Shown: positions 36,299 through 45,114, counted from the stretch's first letter. The stretch is DNA of 64,000 nucleotides from Halalkalibacter alkaliphilus (GCF_023555415.1 NZ_JAKRYL010000005.1:164630-228629); one strand, 5' to 3'. Program-made: numbers and translations. The notes: generated by a model not told the origin, from the letters alone.

Positions 36299-36335
36299 AA
36301 AAAAAATGAAGAGAAACGAACCACCGTTTCTCTTC
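36299..36335 (-). terminator. Terminator of the SLH glucosaminidase gene
   Basis: GAAGAGAAACG-AACCAC-CGTTTCTCTTC, 11-bp stem, followed on the minus strand by a run of Ts. Confidence 0.85.
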
Positions 36336-36346
36336 ACTCGAGTTAC

Positions 36347-37639
36347 TTATTTCAATTCATTATTTTCATATAAACGATGAATAATCGCAGCCAATTGGGC
36401 TCTTGTCATTGGCTGATTAGGCTTAAATGTGCCGTCTGAATAACCGTTAACAATACCCTCTTGTCTCATTGTTTCAATCGCAACTACAGCCCAGTGGTCA
36501 TCTCTCACATCAGTAAAAGCTCTTGTTCCACCTTGTGCTGGTTGTGAATAAAATCCAGCATTGAAAAAGATTTGAGCGACTTGTGCTCTTGTTACATTAG
36601 TACTTGGTGAGAAATTTCCATTTCCTGTACCGTTCATAATGTTATTTTGCGCAACTAAGTTAACAGCATCGAATGCCCAAAAATTCGTTGATATATCATT
36701 AAAACGAACAGGAGTGCCCTCAGACTGTAAATTTAAGAAATTCGAAAGAATCGTTGCTGCTTGTGCTCTAGTTAAATGATTATTTGGTCTAAACGTTTGA
36801 TCAGAGTGACCATTAAGCCATCCTTTTTCCGCTGCAAATAAAATCGATTCTTTGGCCCAATGTCCATTAACGTCACGGAATACTGACCCATCCGTACTTT
36901 TTGTACTTCCATTATCTCGACGATCATGCTCAAATAGGTTCCACTGATTCATTATTCTTCCTACTGCATCACGGTAATAAGATCCACCTAAATGGTTATA
37001 CCCTGCATGAGCAATATCAAATAAATACTGTCTAGATGCATCTTCAATACTCATACCATTTGTCAAATTCGTTTGGTATTTCTCACGAGCAAAGCCGTAT
37101 CTTTGATTTTGAAGAAGTGTCCCTGCTAAGAAATTAAACGCCTCTTCATAAGAGTTGAATTGTCGGTACCAATTATCTCTTCTTTGACTTTCATCAAATA
37201 TAATACGGTCTGTCCCTAAATTTTCAATAATCGGAATCGCTCTTTCAAAATCCTCATCAGGCTGACCTTTTAATTGCCAAGCGTTAGCAGGATTGAATCC
37301 CCACACTTTGATTCCAAAAAGATTATTTGCATAATAAGCAATTCTTGTCGTTCCGTAACCACTTTCTAATATGGACATACCAATGATAGCACTAGCTGGC
37401 ACTCCCCATTGTTCACTTGCCCTTACAGCATATGGAGTAACCTCTTGAATAAAACGTTGTTGCTCTTGAGTAGTAGGTCTATTCTTCATTGCTAAATAAG
37501 CATTGCTGTTTCTACCTAACTCTCTATCTTCAAACGGCAAAGGATCAAATAATGCCGCGTAAGCTGACTGAGTTCCTACCGTAAATAATGAAAATACCAA
37601 AACTATAGAAAGGACAATCTTAGATGTCAATTTTGTCAA
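36347..37639 (-). CDS. Surface-anchored N-acetylglucosaminidase with three SLH domains
   Basis: 430 residues. Signal peptide (1-28, ending QSAYA), a glucosaminidase (GH73-like) domain (about 60-240: GVPASAIIGMSILESGYGTT with the catalytic Glu, then NNLFGIK and FNSYEEAFNFLAGTL), and three SLH repeats (about 255-425; FRDVNGHWAKESI, FNDISTNFWAFDA, FTDVRDDHWAVVA) that bind pyruvylated wall polymers. It cleaves peptidoglycan glycan strands while held at the cell surface. The TTG start has GGGCGGGG seven bases upstream. SLH modules suggest the organism displays such proteins through a secondary wall polymer. Confidence 0.92.
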   Translation of the reverse strand: MTKLTSKIVLSIVLVFSLFTVGTQSAYAALFDPLPFEDRELGRNSNAYLAMKNRPTTQEQQRFIQEVTPYAVRASEQWGVPASAIIGMSILESGYGTTRIAYYANNLFGIKVWGFNPANAWQLKGQPDEDFERAIPIIENLGTDRIIFDESQRRDNWYRQFNSYEEAFNFLAGTLLQNQRYGFAREKYQTNLTNGMSIEDASRQYLFDIAHAGYNHLGGSYYRDAVGRIMNQWNLFEHDRRDNGSTKSTDGSVFRDVNGHWAKESILFAAEKGWLNGHSDQTFRPNNHLTRAQAATILSNFLNLQSEGTPVRFNDISTNFWAFDAVNLVAQNNIMNGTGNGNFSPSTNVTRAQVAQIFFNAGFYSQPAQGGTRAFTDVRDDHWAVVAIETMRQEGIVNGYSDGTFKPNQPMTRAQLAAIIHRLYENNELK

Positions 37640-38063
37640 TAAATTCCCCGCCCTTTTTAGTAATCTATGAAAAACTCAACAGATAGTATCTTAGCAGAAT
37701 TACTAACAAAAAGGACAAGATGTTTTAAAATAACTCATGGTAAGTAATTGTAAAAGTAGGAGTCTATTCTATTTTTCTTTACGTCTTACATTTTTCAAAT
37801 CTTTCATACTTTTATAAATCTATCAATGATATAAAAACCTTTCAACAATATCTTACAAATTTAGACAACCTGTGAATCCGCCTGAACCGTAACAGAGAAC
37901 AGGGTTATGTCGTCTCACAAAATGCAGTCAGCACTGTTCCTGTAAAACAAAGTCGATATATGTAAAACGATTACAAAAGGGGATTAGCTTATTTTGTAGA
38001 AGTGAGAGTTAACAGCAAAATGAATGTAAAATTAGGGGATATTAAAAACGGAAGGTGAATGGT
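37640..38063. other. Intergenic region, no gene seen
   Basis: Divergent promoter region of about 420 bases. A compact, less AT-rich block at 37868-37960 (CCGCCTGAACCGTAACAGAG...) might be structured, but I find no convincing conserved RNA motif. Confidence 0.4.
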
Positions 38064-38552
38064 ATGCTAAAAATTTTCAAAATTTTTAAAACTTCATATA
38101 GCAAAGAACAAGATATGTGTGAACGAAAGCTTGTAAAGATTATGAAACGTTTAAATGTGGCCTATTTCGATTACAATTGGGACCGCAGCAGTTGTTATAT
38201 TGAATTCCGATATCATGAAACCTTATACAAAATGGAACATTCAGCTGACAAAGCGACAGGCACAGGTGTTGCTGAGTTTAAGAGCGGGTTGGATTGTTTA
38301 GTTGAATTAGTTGATACGCTTGAAGATCTTTGCCATATCATTGATCGAGGAACGTATAAGCTTGAAACGTGGCTATCCGGAATGAAAAAGACCCCTTTAG
38401 TTGAAGAGAAGCCTGAATCCCTGGAAAAAACTCAAATCAAACATAAGTTATCAGAAAAACAAAAGCATGATGAGTTTATGCTGGATACCTCTGAACCTTC
38501 CCTAGTGAACTTTAACAGAAACAAGGTCGTCCAGCGGACTATAAGCAAATAA
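38064..38552 (+). CDS. Uncharacterised cytoplasmic protein
   Basis: 162 residues from the ATG at 38064, which has GGAAGGTG six bases upstream; the GTG at 38055 is part of that site. A globular N-terminal half (about 10-110: MKRLNVAYFDYNWDRSSCYI, FRYHETLYKMEHSAD, LVELVDTLEDLCHIIDRGTY, WLSGM) precedes a Lys/Glu-rich disordered tail. I have seen similar short proteins in Bacillus genomes but know no function. It has its own terminator and stands alone. Confidence 0.75.
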   Translation: MLKIFKIFKTSYSKEQDMCERKLVKIMKRLNVAYFDYNWDRSSCYIEFRYHETLYKMEHSADKATGTGVAEFKSGLDCLVELVDTLEDLCHIIDRGTYKLETWLSGMKKTPLVEEKPESLEKTQIKHKLSEKQKHDEFMLDTSEPSLVNFNRNKVVQRTISK

Positions 38553-38595
38553 AAAGACGCCTCCCATAATCGAACATTATGGAGGCGTTTTTCTC
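38553..38595 (+). terminator. Terminator of the uncharacterised gene
   Basis: GACGCCTCCCATAAT-CGAAC-ATTATGGAGGCGT with one bulge, followed by TTTTTCTC. Confidence 0.85.
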
Positions 38596-38720
38596 ATATG
38601 AGCATACAAGGAAGCTATTTGCTTAAACCATTTTCGTAATTAGCAAAACTGATATTTCCGACCGAACCCTTAGTGAAGCCAGCTATCCTAAGCTGATGAC
38701 ATCCCCCTTCTAGAAAAACA

Positions 38721-38770
38721 GAATACCTGTCCCCAGTGTTTAGTGCATACACTACGAGACAGGTATCCTT
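38721..38770 (-). terminator. Terminator of the phn-mgtC-PHP operon
   Basis: GGATACCTGTC / GACAGGTATTC inverted repeat with inner pairing (GTAGTG / CACTG), starting 7 bases beyond the PHP gene stop, with TGTTTT after it on the minus strand. Confidence 0.65.
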
Positions 38771-38776
38771 TTAATA

Positions 38777-39598
38777 TTATTTTCCGACTGCACTAACTGC
38801 AGAAATCTCAATCATTTTTCTTTCTCGATTCTTAAAAGTTGCTAGCTCAGAAACACCTAATTCTTTTAATAAATGAAGAGTTTCTGTCCAAGCGTAGCCT
38901 AGTTCATTTGGAGAATGAGCGTCTGAGCCGAACGTGAATGTCACTCCACGTTTGTTCAGCTTATAGAGGAACTCTGGTGACGGGAATACTTCTCCGCATT
39001 TTCTAACACCAGATGTATTAAGCTCAACGGTAACACCTGACTTTGCTATAGCCTCAATAGTCTCATCCATTTCCTTCGTTAAATCACTACTAGCTGGATA
39101 CTTTAACCCCTTCACTGCATCCGCATGACCTAAGATGTCAAAAAAACAACGATCTACTGACTTTTTAATTAACGTAAAATATTCACGGTAGATTTGATCC
39201 GGGTCTACACTAGGATCTTCCCATCTTTTCGGATCAAACACATGGTACCCGCCAAAGTAATGAACAGAACCGATAATATAATCAAACGGATATTGTGCAT
39301 ATATACTGCGATAATAGTCTTCCCAACCCTCGATAAAGTCTGACTCAACACCAACTCGAACATCAATTCTCTTCTCGTATTCATCCCTAAGACGAATCAC
39401 TTCTGCCACATAGTTTGGAAACTCACTTTTGGCCATCGTCATACCAGGATTAAAGTGATCCTCTTCATAAAAGAAGAGGGGGCTGTGATCCGACAACCCG
39501 ATTTGTTGAAACCCTTTTGCTATCGCTTCTTCAATCATATCTCGTAAACTACCGCTTGCATGACCGCAGCGGTAATGATGCGTATGATAATCAATCAT
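38777..39598 (-). CDS. PHP-family phosphatase, histidinol-phosphatase (HisJ)-like
   Basis: 273 residues. Metal-binding motifs of the PHP fold in order: DYHTHHYRCGHA, GLSDHSPL, GVESDFIEG, IGSVHYFGGYH, LGHADAV, and GSDAHSPNELG. Sequence and length fit HisJ-type histidinol-phosphate phosphatases, but no his gene is near. It overlaps the mgtC-like gene by 8 bases and sits at the end of the phosphonate transporter operon, so a phosphatase or phosphodiesterase acting on imported organophosphates is a reasonable alternative. Confidence 0.85.
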   Translation of the reverse strand: MIDYHTHHYRCGHASGSLRDMIEEAIAKGFQQIGLSDHSPLFFYEEDHFNPGMTMAKSEFPNYVAEVIRLRDEYEKRIDVRVGVESDFIEGWEDYYRSIYAQYPFDYIIGSVHYFGGYHVFDPKRWEDPSVDPDQIYREYFTLIKKSVDRCFFDILGHADAVKGLKYPASSDLTKEMDETIEAIAKSGVTVELNTSGVRKCGEVFPSPEFLYKLNKRGVTFTFGSDAHSPNELGYAWTETLHLLKELGVSELATFKNRERKMIEISAVSAVGK

Positions 39599-40094
39599 CG
39601 AAAAACCCCTTAGTTTTTTGTTCGGTGAAAAATTTATGATCCTCTACATAGTTTCCTACCTTCGCAAGCATCGCTGTGATCAATACAGTAAATATTGTTA
39701 AACTATAAAGTCCTGCACCAATTCCGATGCCGACTCCCCCAACAAATAAAATCATCGCTGCGGACGTAAGCCCCTTTACATTTAGACCATCCTTTAAAAT
39801 GACGCCAGCCCCTAAAAATCCTAGGCCACTTACAATTTGAGCTGCTAACCTCATTGGATCCATCATCGTATTAGGAGACATCGAGGAAAACTTCTCCACA
39901 CTATGAATTGAAATTAACGTAATCAAACAACATGCTGTGCTTACAAACATATAAGTTTTAATTCCGGCAGGCTTGCTCTTTGATGTACGATCCCACCCAA
40001 TAATAAAACCGAGCAGACCACTTAACGTAACTTTGACAAACATCTCAAGATACGGAGTAACATATAATGATAACCAATCAATTAACAAAATCAT
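39591..40094 (-). CDS. MgtC/SapB-family membrane protein
   Basis: 167 residues, four or five hydrophobic segments. Motifs LLGFIIGWDRTSKSKPAGIKTYMFVSTACCLIT and QIVSGLGFLGAGVILKDGLNVKGLTSAAMI are the MgtC signature. It lacks the long C-terminal cytoplasmic domain of enteric MgtC. MgtC proteins are tied to growth in low magnesium and to ATP/phosphate homeostasis. It begins 22 bases after the second phnE gene, which suggests co-transcription with phosphonate uptake. Confidence 0.88.
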   Translation of the reverse strand: MILLIDWLSLYVTPYLEMFVKVTLSGLLGFIIGWDRTSKSKPAGIKTYMFVSTACCLITLISIHSVEKFSSMSPNTMMDPMRLAAQIVSGLGFLGAGVILKDGLNVKGLTSAAMILFVGGVGIGIGAGLYSLTIFTVLITAMLAKVGNYVEDHKFFTEQKTKGFFDD

Positions 40095-40116
40095 TCATCA
40101 TGTCACCCCCCACCTT

Positions 40117-40923
40117 TTACTTCATAGCTGCAGCAGTTGCTGCCGTTGTTCGTTTTTTAAAGTACTCAGAAATGAGTTCTGCTGACATAACCATCAGGAA
40201 GATAACGATTGTCACCATGAGTGCTTCGTTATAACGAGCCATTTGTGCCGCTTTCATTAACTCCCAACCAATTCCGCCAGCACCAACGACACCTAAAATG
40301 GCTGAATAGCGAATGTTTACATCAAACCTGAACAGTGACCAAGCAATGAATGCACTCAAAATCGATGGAATAACACCTTGGAGAATCACTTGAAGCCTAG
40401 AAGCCCCAGCAGAATCTAGTGCTTCTACAACCCCCATATCGATTTCCTCTAATGCTTCAGCGTACACTTTCACAAGCATCCCAACACTATTAATGGCTAA
40501 TGCTAAAATTCCAGGTGTTGGTCCAAGGCCTACTGCAACAATAAAAAGTAATGCCCACACTAATGCAGGAACCGCCCGAACGAAACCAGCAAATGATTTA
40601 ATCGCATAACTTATATAGCGAGACGGTGTTAAGTTTTTTGCTGCAAACACAGCTAAAATAATCGAGATAATAACACCGAAGATCGTTCCTAGAATAGCCA
40701 CTTGAATGGATTCAATAGCAGCTCCAGCAATATCAATCGGTTCGTTTAAGACAGGCGGAAACATATTGCTTAGTACGTATTGCATTCGATCAATACTGCT
40801 AAGGATGCGCTCAGGTACGATGTTAAGCTGCAACATACTAAATACAAAAAATGCGATCGCTAGAAATAAAAATATTAAATTTTGAGTCTTTTTTGGCTGT
40901 TTTGTATTTGGTGGTTTCATCAT
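40117..40923 (-). CDS. phnE: Phosphonate ABC transporter permease (second PhnE)
   Basis: 268 residues of the PhnE/PtxC family, several hydrophobic segments and the EAA-like loop EALDSAGASRLQVILQGVIP. It overlaps the first permease by 4 bases (ATGA). The paired permeases probably form a heterodimer, as in many Gram-positive phosphonate/phosphite importers. Confidence 0.92.
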   Translation of the reverse strand: MMKPPNTKQPKKTQNLIFLFLAIAFFVFSMLQLNIVPERILSSIDRMQYVLSNMFPPVLNEPIDIAGAAIESIQVAILGTIFGVIISIILAVFAAKNLTPSRYISYAIKSFAGFVRAVPALVWALLFIVAVGLGPTPGILALAINSVGMLVKVYAEALEEIDMGVVEALDSAGASRLQVILQGVIPSILSAFIAWSLFRFDVNIRYSAILGVVGAGGIGWELMKAAQMARYNEALMVTIVIFLMVMSAELISEYFKKRTTAATAAAMK

Positions 40924-41777
40924 AGAATTCGCTCCCTCAGCTTAGCAGTTATAAACTCTACCAAAAGAATAAGGGCAAAAATCATTAAAATACTCATAGC
41001 TGCTTCTTTGTATTGAAATAACTTAAGTGAACCTTGTAAGTAATATCCAAGTCCCCCTGCCCCTACTAGCCCTAAAATAGCCGCTTCACGAATATTCATG
41101 TCTAATTTATATAGGGACCAAGAAACAAATGATGCTTTAAATTGCGGCCAAACAGCCTGACCCATCACTTGAAACCAGTTTGCTCCTGTTGCACGTACAC
41201 CCTCAAGCTGGTCACTATCGATACTTTCTAACGCTTCAGCATATGCTTTTCCTAAAATTCCTATACCTGATAGACCGATAGCAATCGTTCCCGTTAATGG
41301 CCCAAGGCCGATTGATGCCACCAATAAAATCCCCCACACAACAGCAGGTACTGAACGTAGGAATGCAGTTACCGCTTGGCTGATTTTAGCTAGAACAATA
41401 TTCGGCGAAATATTTTTCGCTGCTAGAACACCTAGAATTAAAGAAAGGACAACAGAGATAACCATTCCAACATAACTCATATACAAGGTATCTAACGCAG
41501 GCCCAATTAACTTTCCGATCACTGTCACATCAGGCGGAAAAAAGTCAGTCACTAAAAACACGAACATATTGTACGTACCTATGACTAAACTGATTAACTG
41601 AAATCCAGTCCCCCACAGTGACCAAATCGTTAAGGCAGCAATTACCCCAAAGATAATAAACTTATTTCGATCTAATAGTTTCTTTCTCCTAATGTACTCT
41701 TCATACATTCTGTCAGACGGAGCTCTTGATGTTTGAGATGACGGAGGCTCAACTTTTAATGATGGTGCTAAACTCAT
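40920..41777 (-). CDS. phnE: Phosphonate ABC transporter permease (first PhnE)
   Basis: 285 residues, with a Pro/Ser-rich cytoplasmic N-terminus followed by membrane helices and the EAA-type loop EGVRATGANWFQVMGQAVWP, homologous to the next gene. The start overlaps the ATPase stop by 4 bases. Its first 30 residues have no counterpart in the second permease. Confidence 0.92.
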   Translation of the reverse strand: MSLAPSLKVEPPSSQTSRAPSDRMYEEYIRRKKLLDRNKFIIFGVIAALTIWSLWGTGFQLISLVIGTYNMFVFLVTDFFPPDVTVIGKLIGPALDTLYMSYVGMVISVVLSLILGVLAAKNISPNIVLAKISQAVTAFLRSVPAVVWGILLVASIGLGPLTGTIAIGLSGIGILGKAYAEALESIDSDQLEGVRATGANWFQVMGQAVWPQFKASFVSWSLYKLDMNIREAAILGLVGAGGLGYYLQGSLKLFQYKEAAMSILMIFALILLVEFITAKLRERIL

Positions 41778-42538
41778 GCATGCAACGCCTCCTTCTTACG
41801 ATAAAGTTTTTGAATCACTTCATCAGTTAATCCACGCGGAGAGCCGTCATAGAAGATTTCACCGTCTTTCACACCGATAATTCGATCTGCGTATTCTTTG
41901 GCAATATCGACCTGATGAAGATTGACAATCGTTGTAAGTCCATCTTCATCACAAACCTTACGAAGATAATCCATAACAATTTGTGAAGAATTCGGATCCA
42001 AACTAGCAATCGGTTCATCTGCTAAGATTAAACTAGGTGATTGATTAATGGCTCTAGCAATGGCGACCCTCTGTTGCTGACCACCACTTAATTCATCTGC
42101 TCTTTTGAACGCTTGCTCCTCTAATCCAACACGCTCAAGAACTTCTAATGCTTTTTGGACATCATTTTTATCAAACATCCCAAAAGCACCCTTAATAGAA
42201 GACATATATCCTAATCTGCCGTGTAATACGTTACGAACCGTTGGCAAACGCTTAACTAAATTAAAGCCTTGAAAAATCATACCGATATGACGGCGTATTT
42301 TTCGTAACTTTCCTTTATTGGCTTTAAGAATATTTTCTCCTAAGAAGATAATCTCGCCGTCTGTAGGTTCTGATAACCGGTTGATGGAACGAAGCAGGGT
42401 ACTTTTCCCTGCTCCACTCGGTCCGATTACAACAATGAACTCGCCTTTCTTCGCTTTAAAATTTATATTCTTTAACGCTTTCGTTCCGTCCGGATAGACT
42501 TTGTTTAAATTTTTAATTTCTAAGATATTTTCTGGCAT
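41774..42538 (-). CDS. phnC: Phosphonate ABC transporter ATPase (PhnC)
   Basis: 254 residues with Walker A GPSGAGKST, Q-loop IFQGFNLVKRLPTVRNVLHGRLG (typical of PhnC), signature LSGGQQQR, Walker B LILADEPIASLDP and H-loop NLHQVDIAKEYADR. AGGAGG precedes the ATG. It energises uptake of phosphonates or related phosphorus compounds with the adjacent permeases and binding protein. Confidence 0.95.
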   Translation of the reverse strand: MPENILEIKNLNKVYPDGTKALKNINFKAKKGEFIVVIGPSGAGKSTLLRSINRLSEPTDGEIIFLGENILKANKGKLRKIRRHIGMIFQGFNLVKRLPTVRNVLHGRLGYMSSIKGAFGMFDKNDVQKALEVLERVGLEEQAFKRADELSGGQQQRVAIARAINQSPSLILADEPIASLDPNSSQIVMDYLRKVCDEDGLTTIVNLHQVDIAKEYADRIIGVKDGEIFYDGSPRGLTDEVIQKLYRKKEALHA

Positions 42539-42574
42539 AAGGCTACCTCCTCATAAAATGAAATTAGCTCATTC

Positions 42575-43519
42575 TTAATTAAGTAAATCGTCAGGAGACA
42601 TACCTAGAGCTTCAGCTGTACGTCGCATAATATCAAAATCTTCATCTGTCGCTGGGATCCAACCACCTTGGAAGTTTGCTGCTTCTAAAAATTCTGAAAG
42701 TTCAGGTTGATCGACCATATCGTAGAATGCTTCTCTAATTTCTTCTTTTAAATCTTCAGGCAAACTAGATAAATATGCATCCGGGCCACGAGGAATATCA
42801 TCTGTTGTAGCAATAATTTTGATATTGTTGTAGTTCGGGTGATCTCCATGCGTATCTTTTAAGTTTCCAATAATGAAATCTGCTACACCTGCAGCATCTA
42901 CGTCACCGTTTAATACTGAAAGCAACGCTGCATCATGTCCACCAGCGAATAGTACATTTCCAAACCAACTATCAACCTCAGAACTACTCATACCTAACTC
43001 TTCAATTAACATTGCTTTTGGGAACATATGCCCTGATGCTGATGTTGGATCCACCCAAGCAAAATCTTTCCCCTCTAAATCTTCTACTGTCTCAATTCCG
43101 GAATCTTCTAACGTTACAATAATAGAGTTATAAGTTGCTTCTTCTATTGATTTAACACCCATTGAGAATGCTTCGATATCTGCACGCTCATTTGCTAATA
43201 CGTAAGCAAAAGGTCCAAAGTGTGCTCCATGTACATGTCCAGCGCGCATTGCTTCAATCATAGCTGTGTAATCTGTACCTTGAAAAAATTCTACCTCGAT
43301 ACCTAAACGCTCTTCTAAGTATTCACGCATTGGATCCCAACGATTTGACATAGCTGTTGGATCCTCACCTGGTAATAGTCCATAAACAAATTTATCAGGC
43401 CATTCATCGTTACCAGCTTGCTCATCACTAGAACTCTGAGATGCATTTCCCCCACCACAAGCTACCAATAAAGAAATACTGAAAACACTTACCAACAACA
43501 AAAGAAGAAACTTTTTCAT
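42575..43519 (-). CDS. phnD: Phosphonate-binding lipoprotein (PhnD)
   Basis: 314 residues, lipoprotein signal with lipobox LVAC, then a PhnD-type type 2 binding domain: YGLLPGEDPTAMSNRWDPMREYLEERLG, GTDYTAMIEAMRAGHVHGAHFGPFAYV, VDPTSASGHMFPKAMLIEELG, GGHDAALLSVLNGDVDAAGVA. Ligands could be phosphonate, phosphite or phosphate esters. It is the first gene of a phnD-C-E-E-mgtC-PHP unit, with a promoter overlapped by a GntR-type operator. Confidence 0.94.
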   Translation of the reverse strand: MKKFLLLLLVSVFSISLLVACGGGNASQSSSDEQAGNDEWPDKFVYGLLPGEDPTAMSNRWDPMREYLEERLGIEVEFFQGTDYTAMIEAMRAGHVHGAHFGPFAYVLANERADIEAFSMGVKSIEEATYNSIIVTLEDSGIETVEDLEGKDFAWVDPTSASGHMFPKAMLIEELGMSSSEVDSWFGNVLFAGGHDAALLSVLNGDVDAAGVADFIIGNLKDTHGDHPNYNNIKIIATTDDIPRGPDAYLSSLPEDLKEEIREAFYDMVDQPELSEFLEAANFQGGWIPATDEDFDIMRRTAEALGMSPDDLLN

Positions 43520-43561
43520 ACTCTAACCTCCATAGTTTTTATTGTGAAAATAATGGCACTA

Positions 43562-43582
43562 TTAACAAAACTTTTTTGTTAA
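43562..43582. promoter_or_regulatory. Inverted repeat in the phn 5' leader
   Basis: Perfect TTAACAAAA-CTT-TTTTGTTAA, 9-bp arms, just downstream of the -10 of the phn promoter. It could be a second protein-binding site. Confidence 0.45.
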
Positions 43583-43589
43583 CGCTTTC

Positions 43590-43622
43590 ATAATATAACA
43601 AGATTATCTATATGTCTAGACA
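43590..43622 (-). promoter_or_regulatory. phn operon promoter with GTCTAGAC operator
   Basis: On the minus strand TAGACA, 17 bases, TATTAT. The -35 lies inside the 10-bp palindrome TGTCTAGACA (43613-43622), the core of operators for HutC-subfamily GntR regulators (NagR/DasR sites contain GTCTAGAC). The divergent GntR-type gene is the natural candidate repressor. Confidence 0.7.
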
Positions 43623-43638
43623 AAATTAATTTTTTTCT

Positions 43639-43666
43639 TTGAATTTTTTGGAATGAGGAGTATAAT
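43639..43666 (+). promoter_or_regulatory. Promoter of the GntR-type regulator
   Basis: TTGAAT with 16-17 bases to TATAAT on the plus strand. A related half-palindrome AACTAGACTGTT follows at 43697-43708, compatible with autoregulation. Confidence 0.55.
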
Positions 43667-43774
43667 TAACTTATAAATAAAAGGGATACTACTATAAAAC
43701 TAGACTGTTCATAAAAAAAGTCCGCTTTTTGAAAGGGCTTTCTAAACAAAAAAATAAGAATAGGGGTGATCGTA

Positions 43775-44503
43775 TTGTTAAACAAATCTTCTGTAATCCC
43801 TCTTTATGTACAAATTAAAGAGATTTTAGAAAAGGAAATAGTAGAGGGGATATTAAAGCCTGGAGATGCCTTACCAACTGAAAAAGAATTAACGGTCCGC
43901 TTTTCAGTTAGTCGAATGACATTGAGGCAAGCGTTAAATGCTCTTATCGAAGACGGATATTTAGTTCGCTTAAAGGGAATCGGCACCATTGTTCAAGAGA
44001 GGAAATTAAATCAAACACTCACTACGTTACGAAGCTTTACGGAAGATATTAAATCTAGAGGAATGACTCCATCAACAAAGATACTTTCTTTTAAAAAACA
44101 AAAAGGAACAAAAGATGCCGTGGAAAAACTCGGCATAAAGTTAAAAGATGACGTCCTCGTCACCAAACGTATTCGTTTCGCGGATAAACATCCTATCTCA
44201 TTAGAGACAAACTATGTTCCACAAACTCTACTGCCAACTTTAACAGAGACAGTAATGGAATCGTCCCTTCATCAATTTATTAAAGAATCAGGATTACGTC
44301 TAGTGAAAGCTAAAACGAAAATTGAAGCCGCTATGCCTTCTATTGAAGAACAGCAGCATCTTAACATTACAGATAAAGACCCCGTTCTAGTTGTCGAACG
44401 AATTACTTTCTTAGATGACGGGACTCCTATTGAATGGTCGGTTTCCGTGAACCGTGCGGATCGTTATACATTTACAGCAGAGCTGTACGATCCAAGTGTG
44501 TAG
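43775..44503 (+). CDS. phnF: GntR-family (HutC/PhnF type) transcriptional regulator
   Basis: 242 residues. N-terminal winged helix-turn-helix (PLYVQIKEILEKEIVEGILKPGDALPTEKELTVRFSVSRMTLRQAL) and C-terminal UTRA effector domain (TTLRSFTEDIKSRGMTPS, RIRFADKHPISLETNYVP, EWSVSVNRADRYTF). The TTG at 43775 is chosen because GGGGTGATC, complementary to the 16S 3' end, ends three bases earlier. Transcribed divergently from phnD; the GTCTAGAC palindrome in the phn promoter fits this subfamily. Probably represses the phn operon until a phosphonate-type effector binds. The gene name is by context and subfamily. Confidence 0.85.
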   Translation: MLNKSSVIPLYVQIKEILEKEIVEGILKPGDALPTEKELTVRFSVSRMTLRQALNALIEDGYLVRLKGIGTIVQERKLNQTLTTLRSFTEDIKSRGMTPSTKILSFKKQKGTKDAVEKLGIKLKDDVLVTKRIRFADKHPISLETNYVPQTLLPTLTETVMESSLHQFIKESGLRLVKAKTKIEAAMPSIEEQQHLNITDKDPVLVVERITFLDDGTPIEWSVSVNRADRYTFTAELYDPSV

Positions 44504-44555
44504 ATTAATGTATTTGAAGTTAGGAATATCATGTATCCTTCGAAATACAACAAAT

Positions 44556-44607
44556 AATGCCTCTCATCATGGATAACTTCTAATTGCTATCCATGATGAG
44601 AGGCATT
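44556..44607 (+). terminator. Strong hairpin after the GntR-type gene
   Basis: Perfect 20-bp stem (AATGCCTCTCATCATGGATA and its complement) with a 12-base loop. The T-tract is weak. The arms share CCTCTCATC with the sspH terminator. Confidence 0.75.
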
Positions 44608-44621
44608 GTCTATTCAATAAT

Positions 44622-44765
44622 CTATTCTCTTTGCTTATGCAAACAATACATACTATACATTTCCTTATATCCTATCGCCTTAAAGTGCATGACCTCATAA
44701 TAAGTAAGCTCACTAGAATTGGAATGTTTCTTGAACCAGGATCTCAGATTTGACAGAAGAATCAT
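44622..44765 (-). CDS. Small uncharacterised protein of 47 residues
   Basis: ATG preceded by GGGAGGGG, 47 codons (MILLSNLRSWFKKHSNSSEL ... MYCLHKQRE) and TAG. The ribosome site is excellent and the codon use looks real. Rich in aromatic and basic residues, no membrane helix. It lies 78 bases downstream of another small minus-strand gene, so the two could be co-transcribed. Family not recognised. Confidence 0.6.
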   Translation of the reverse strand: MILLSNLRSWFKKHSNSSELTYYEVMHFKAIGYKEMYSMYCLHKQRE

Positions 44766-44843
44766 AAAACCCCTCCCCCTTTATACAGGATATTCTGATT
44801 CAGGGGAGGTGATCACTATTTTTCTGCATTCAGGCTTACACCT

Positions 44844-44975
44844 TTAATACTCAATGTCCTCATAATCCTTCGGCTGAGGTACTGGCTGCATATTTTCTCT
44901 AGAAGGCTGGCCTTTTTGCCGCTGCTCTTGTCTGCCCTTACCACCATTAGCTCTTTGCTTTCCTTGCTTTTTCAT
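44844..44975 (-). CDS. Small basic Gln/Lys-rich protein of 43 residues
   Basis: ATG with AAAGGAGGG seven bases upstream; the product MKKQGKQRANGGKGRQEQRQ... ends PQPKDYEDIEY. Strongly basic at the N-terminus with an acidic tail, a composition common among small intrinsically disordered Bacillus proteins, including spore-related ones. No family recognised. Good ribosome site and complete ORF make it likely to be translated. Confidence 0.65.
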   Translation of the reverse strand: MKKQGKQRANGGKGRQEQRQKGQPSRENMQPVPQPKDYEDIEY

Positions 44976-45114
44976 CTCAATCCCTCCTTTCTTTAAAAAA
45001 TCACTACATTCACAGGGTTCCACATCCTAAAAAAAGAATGTGTCTGTGATAAGCACCCGCCAAAATCTCCGGCCATATACTATCTAGACAAACCACACAC
45101 GGAGTGAACAAAAA

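Noticed and set aside
44800..44850. GGGGAGGTGATCACT followed by a short plus-strand frame
   Set aside because: Strong SD-like text but only a 12-codon frame without an ATG; overlaps the opposite small gene's 3' end.
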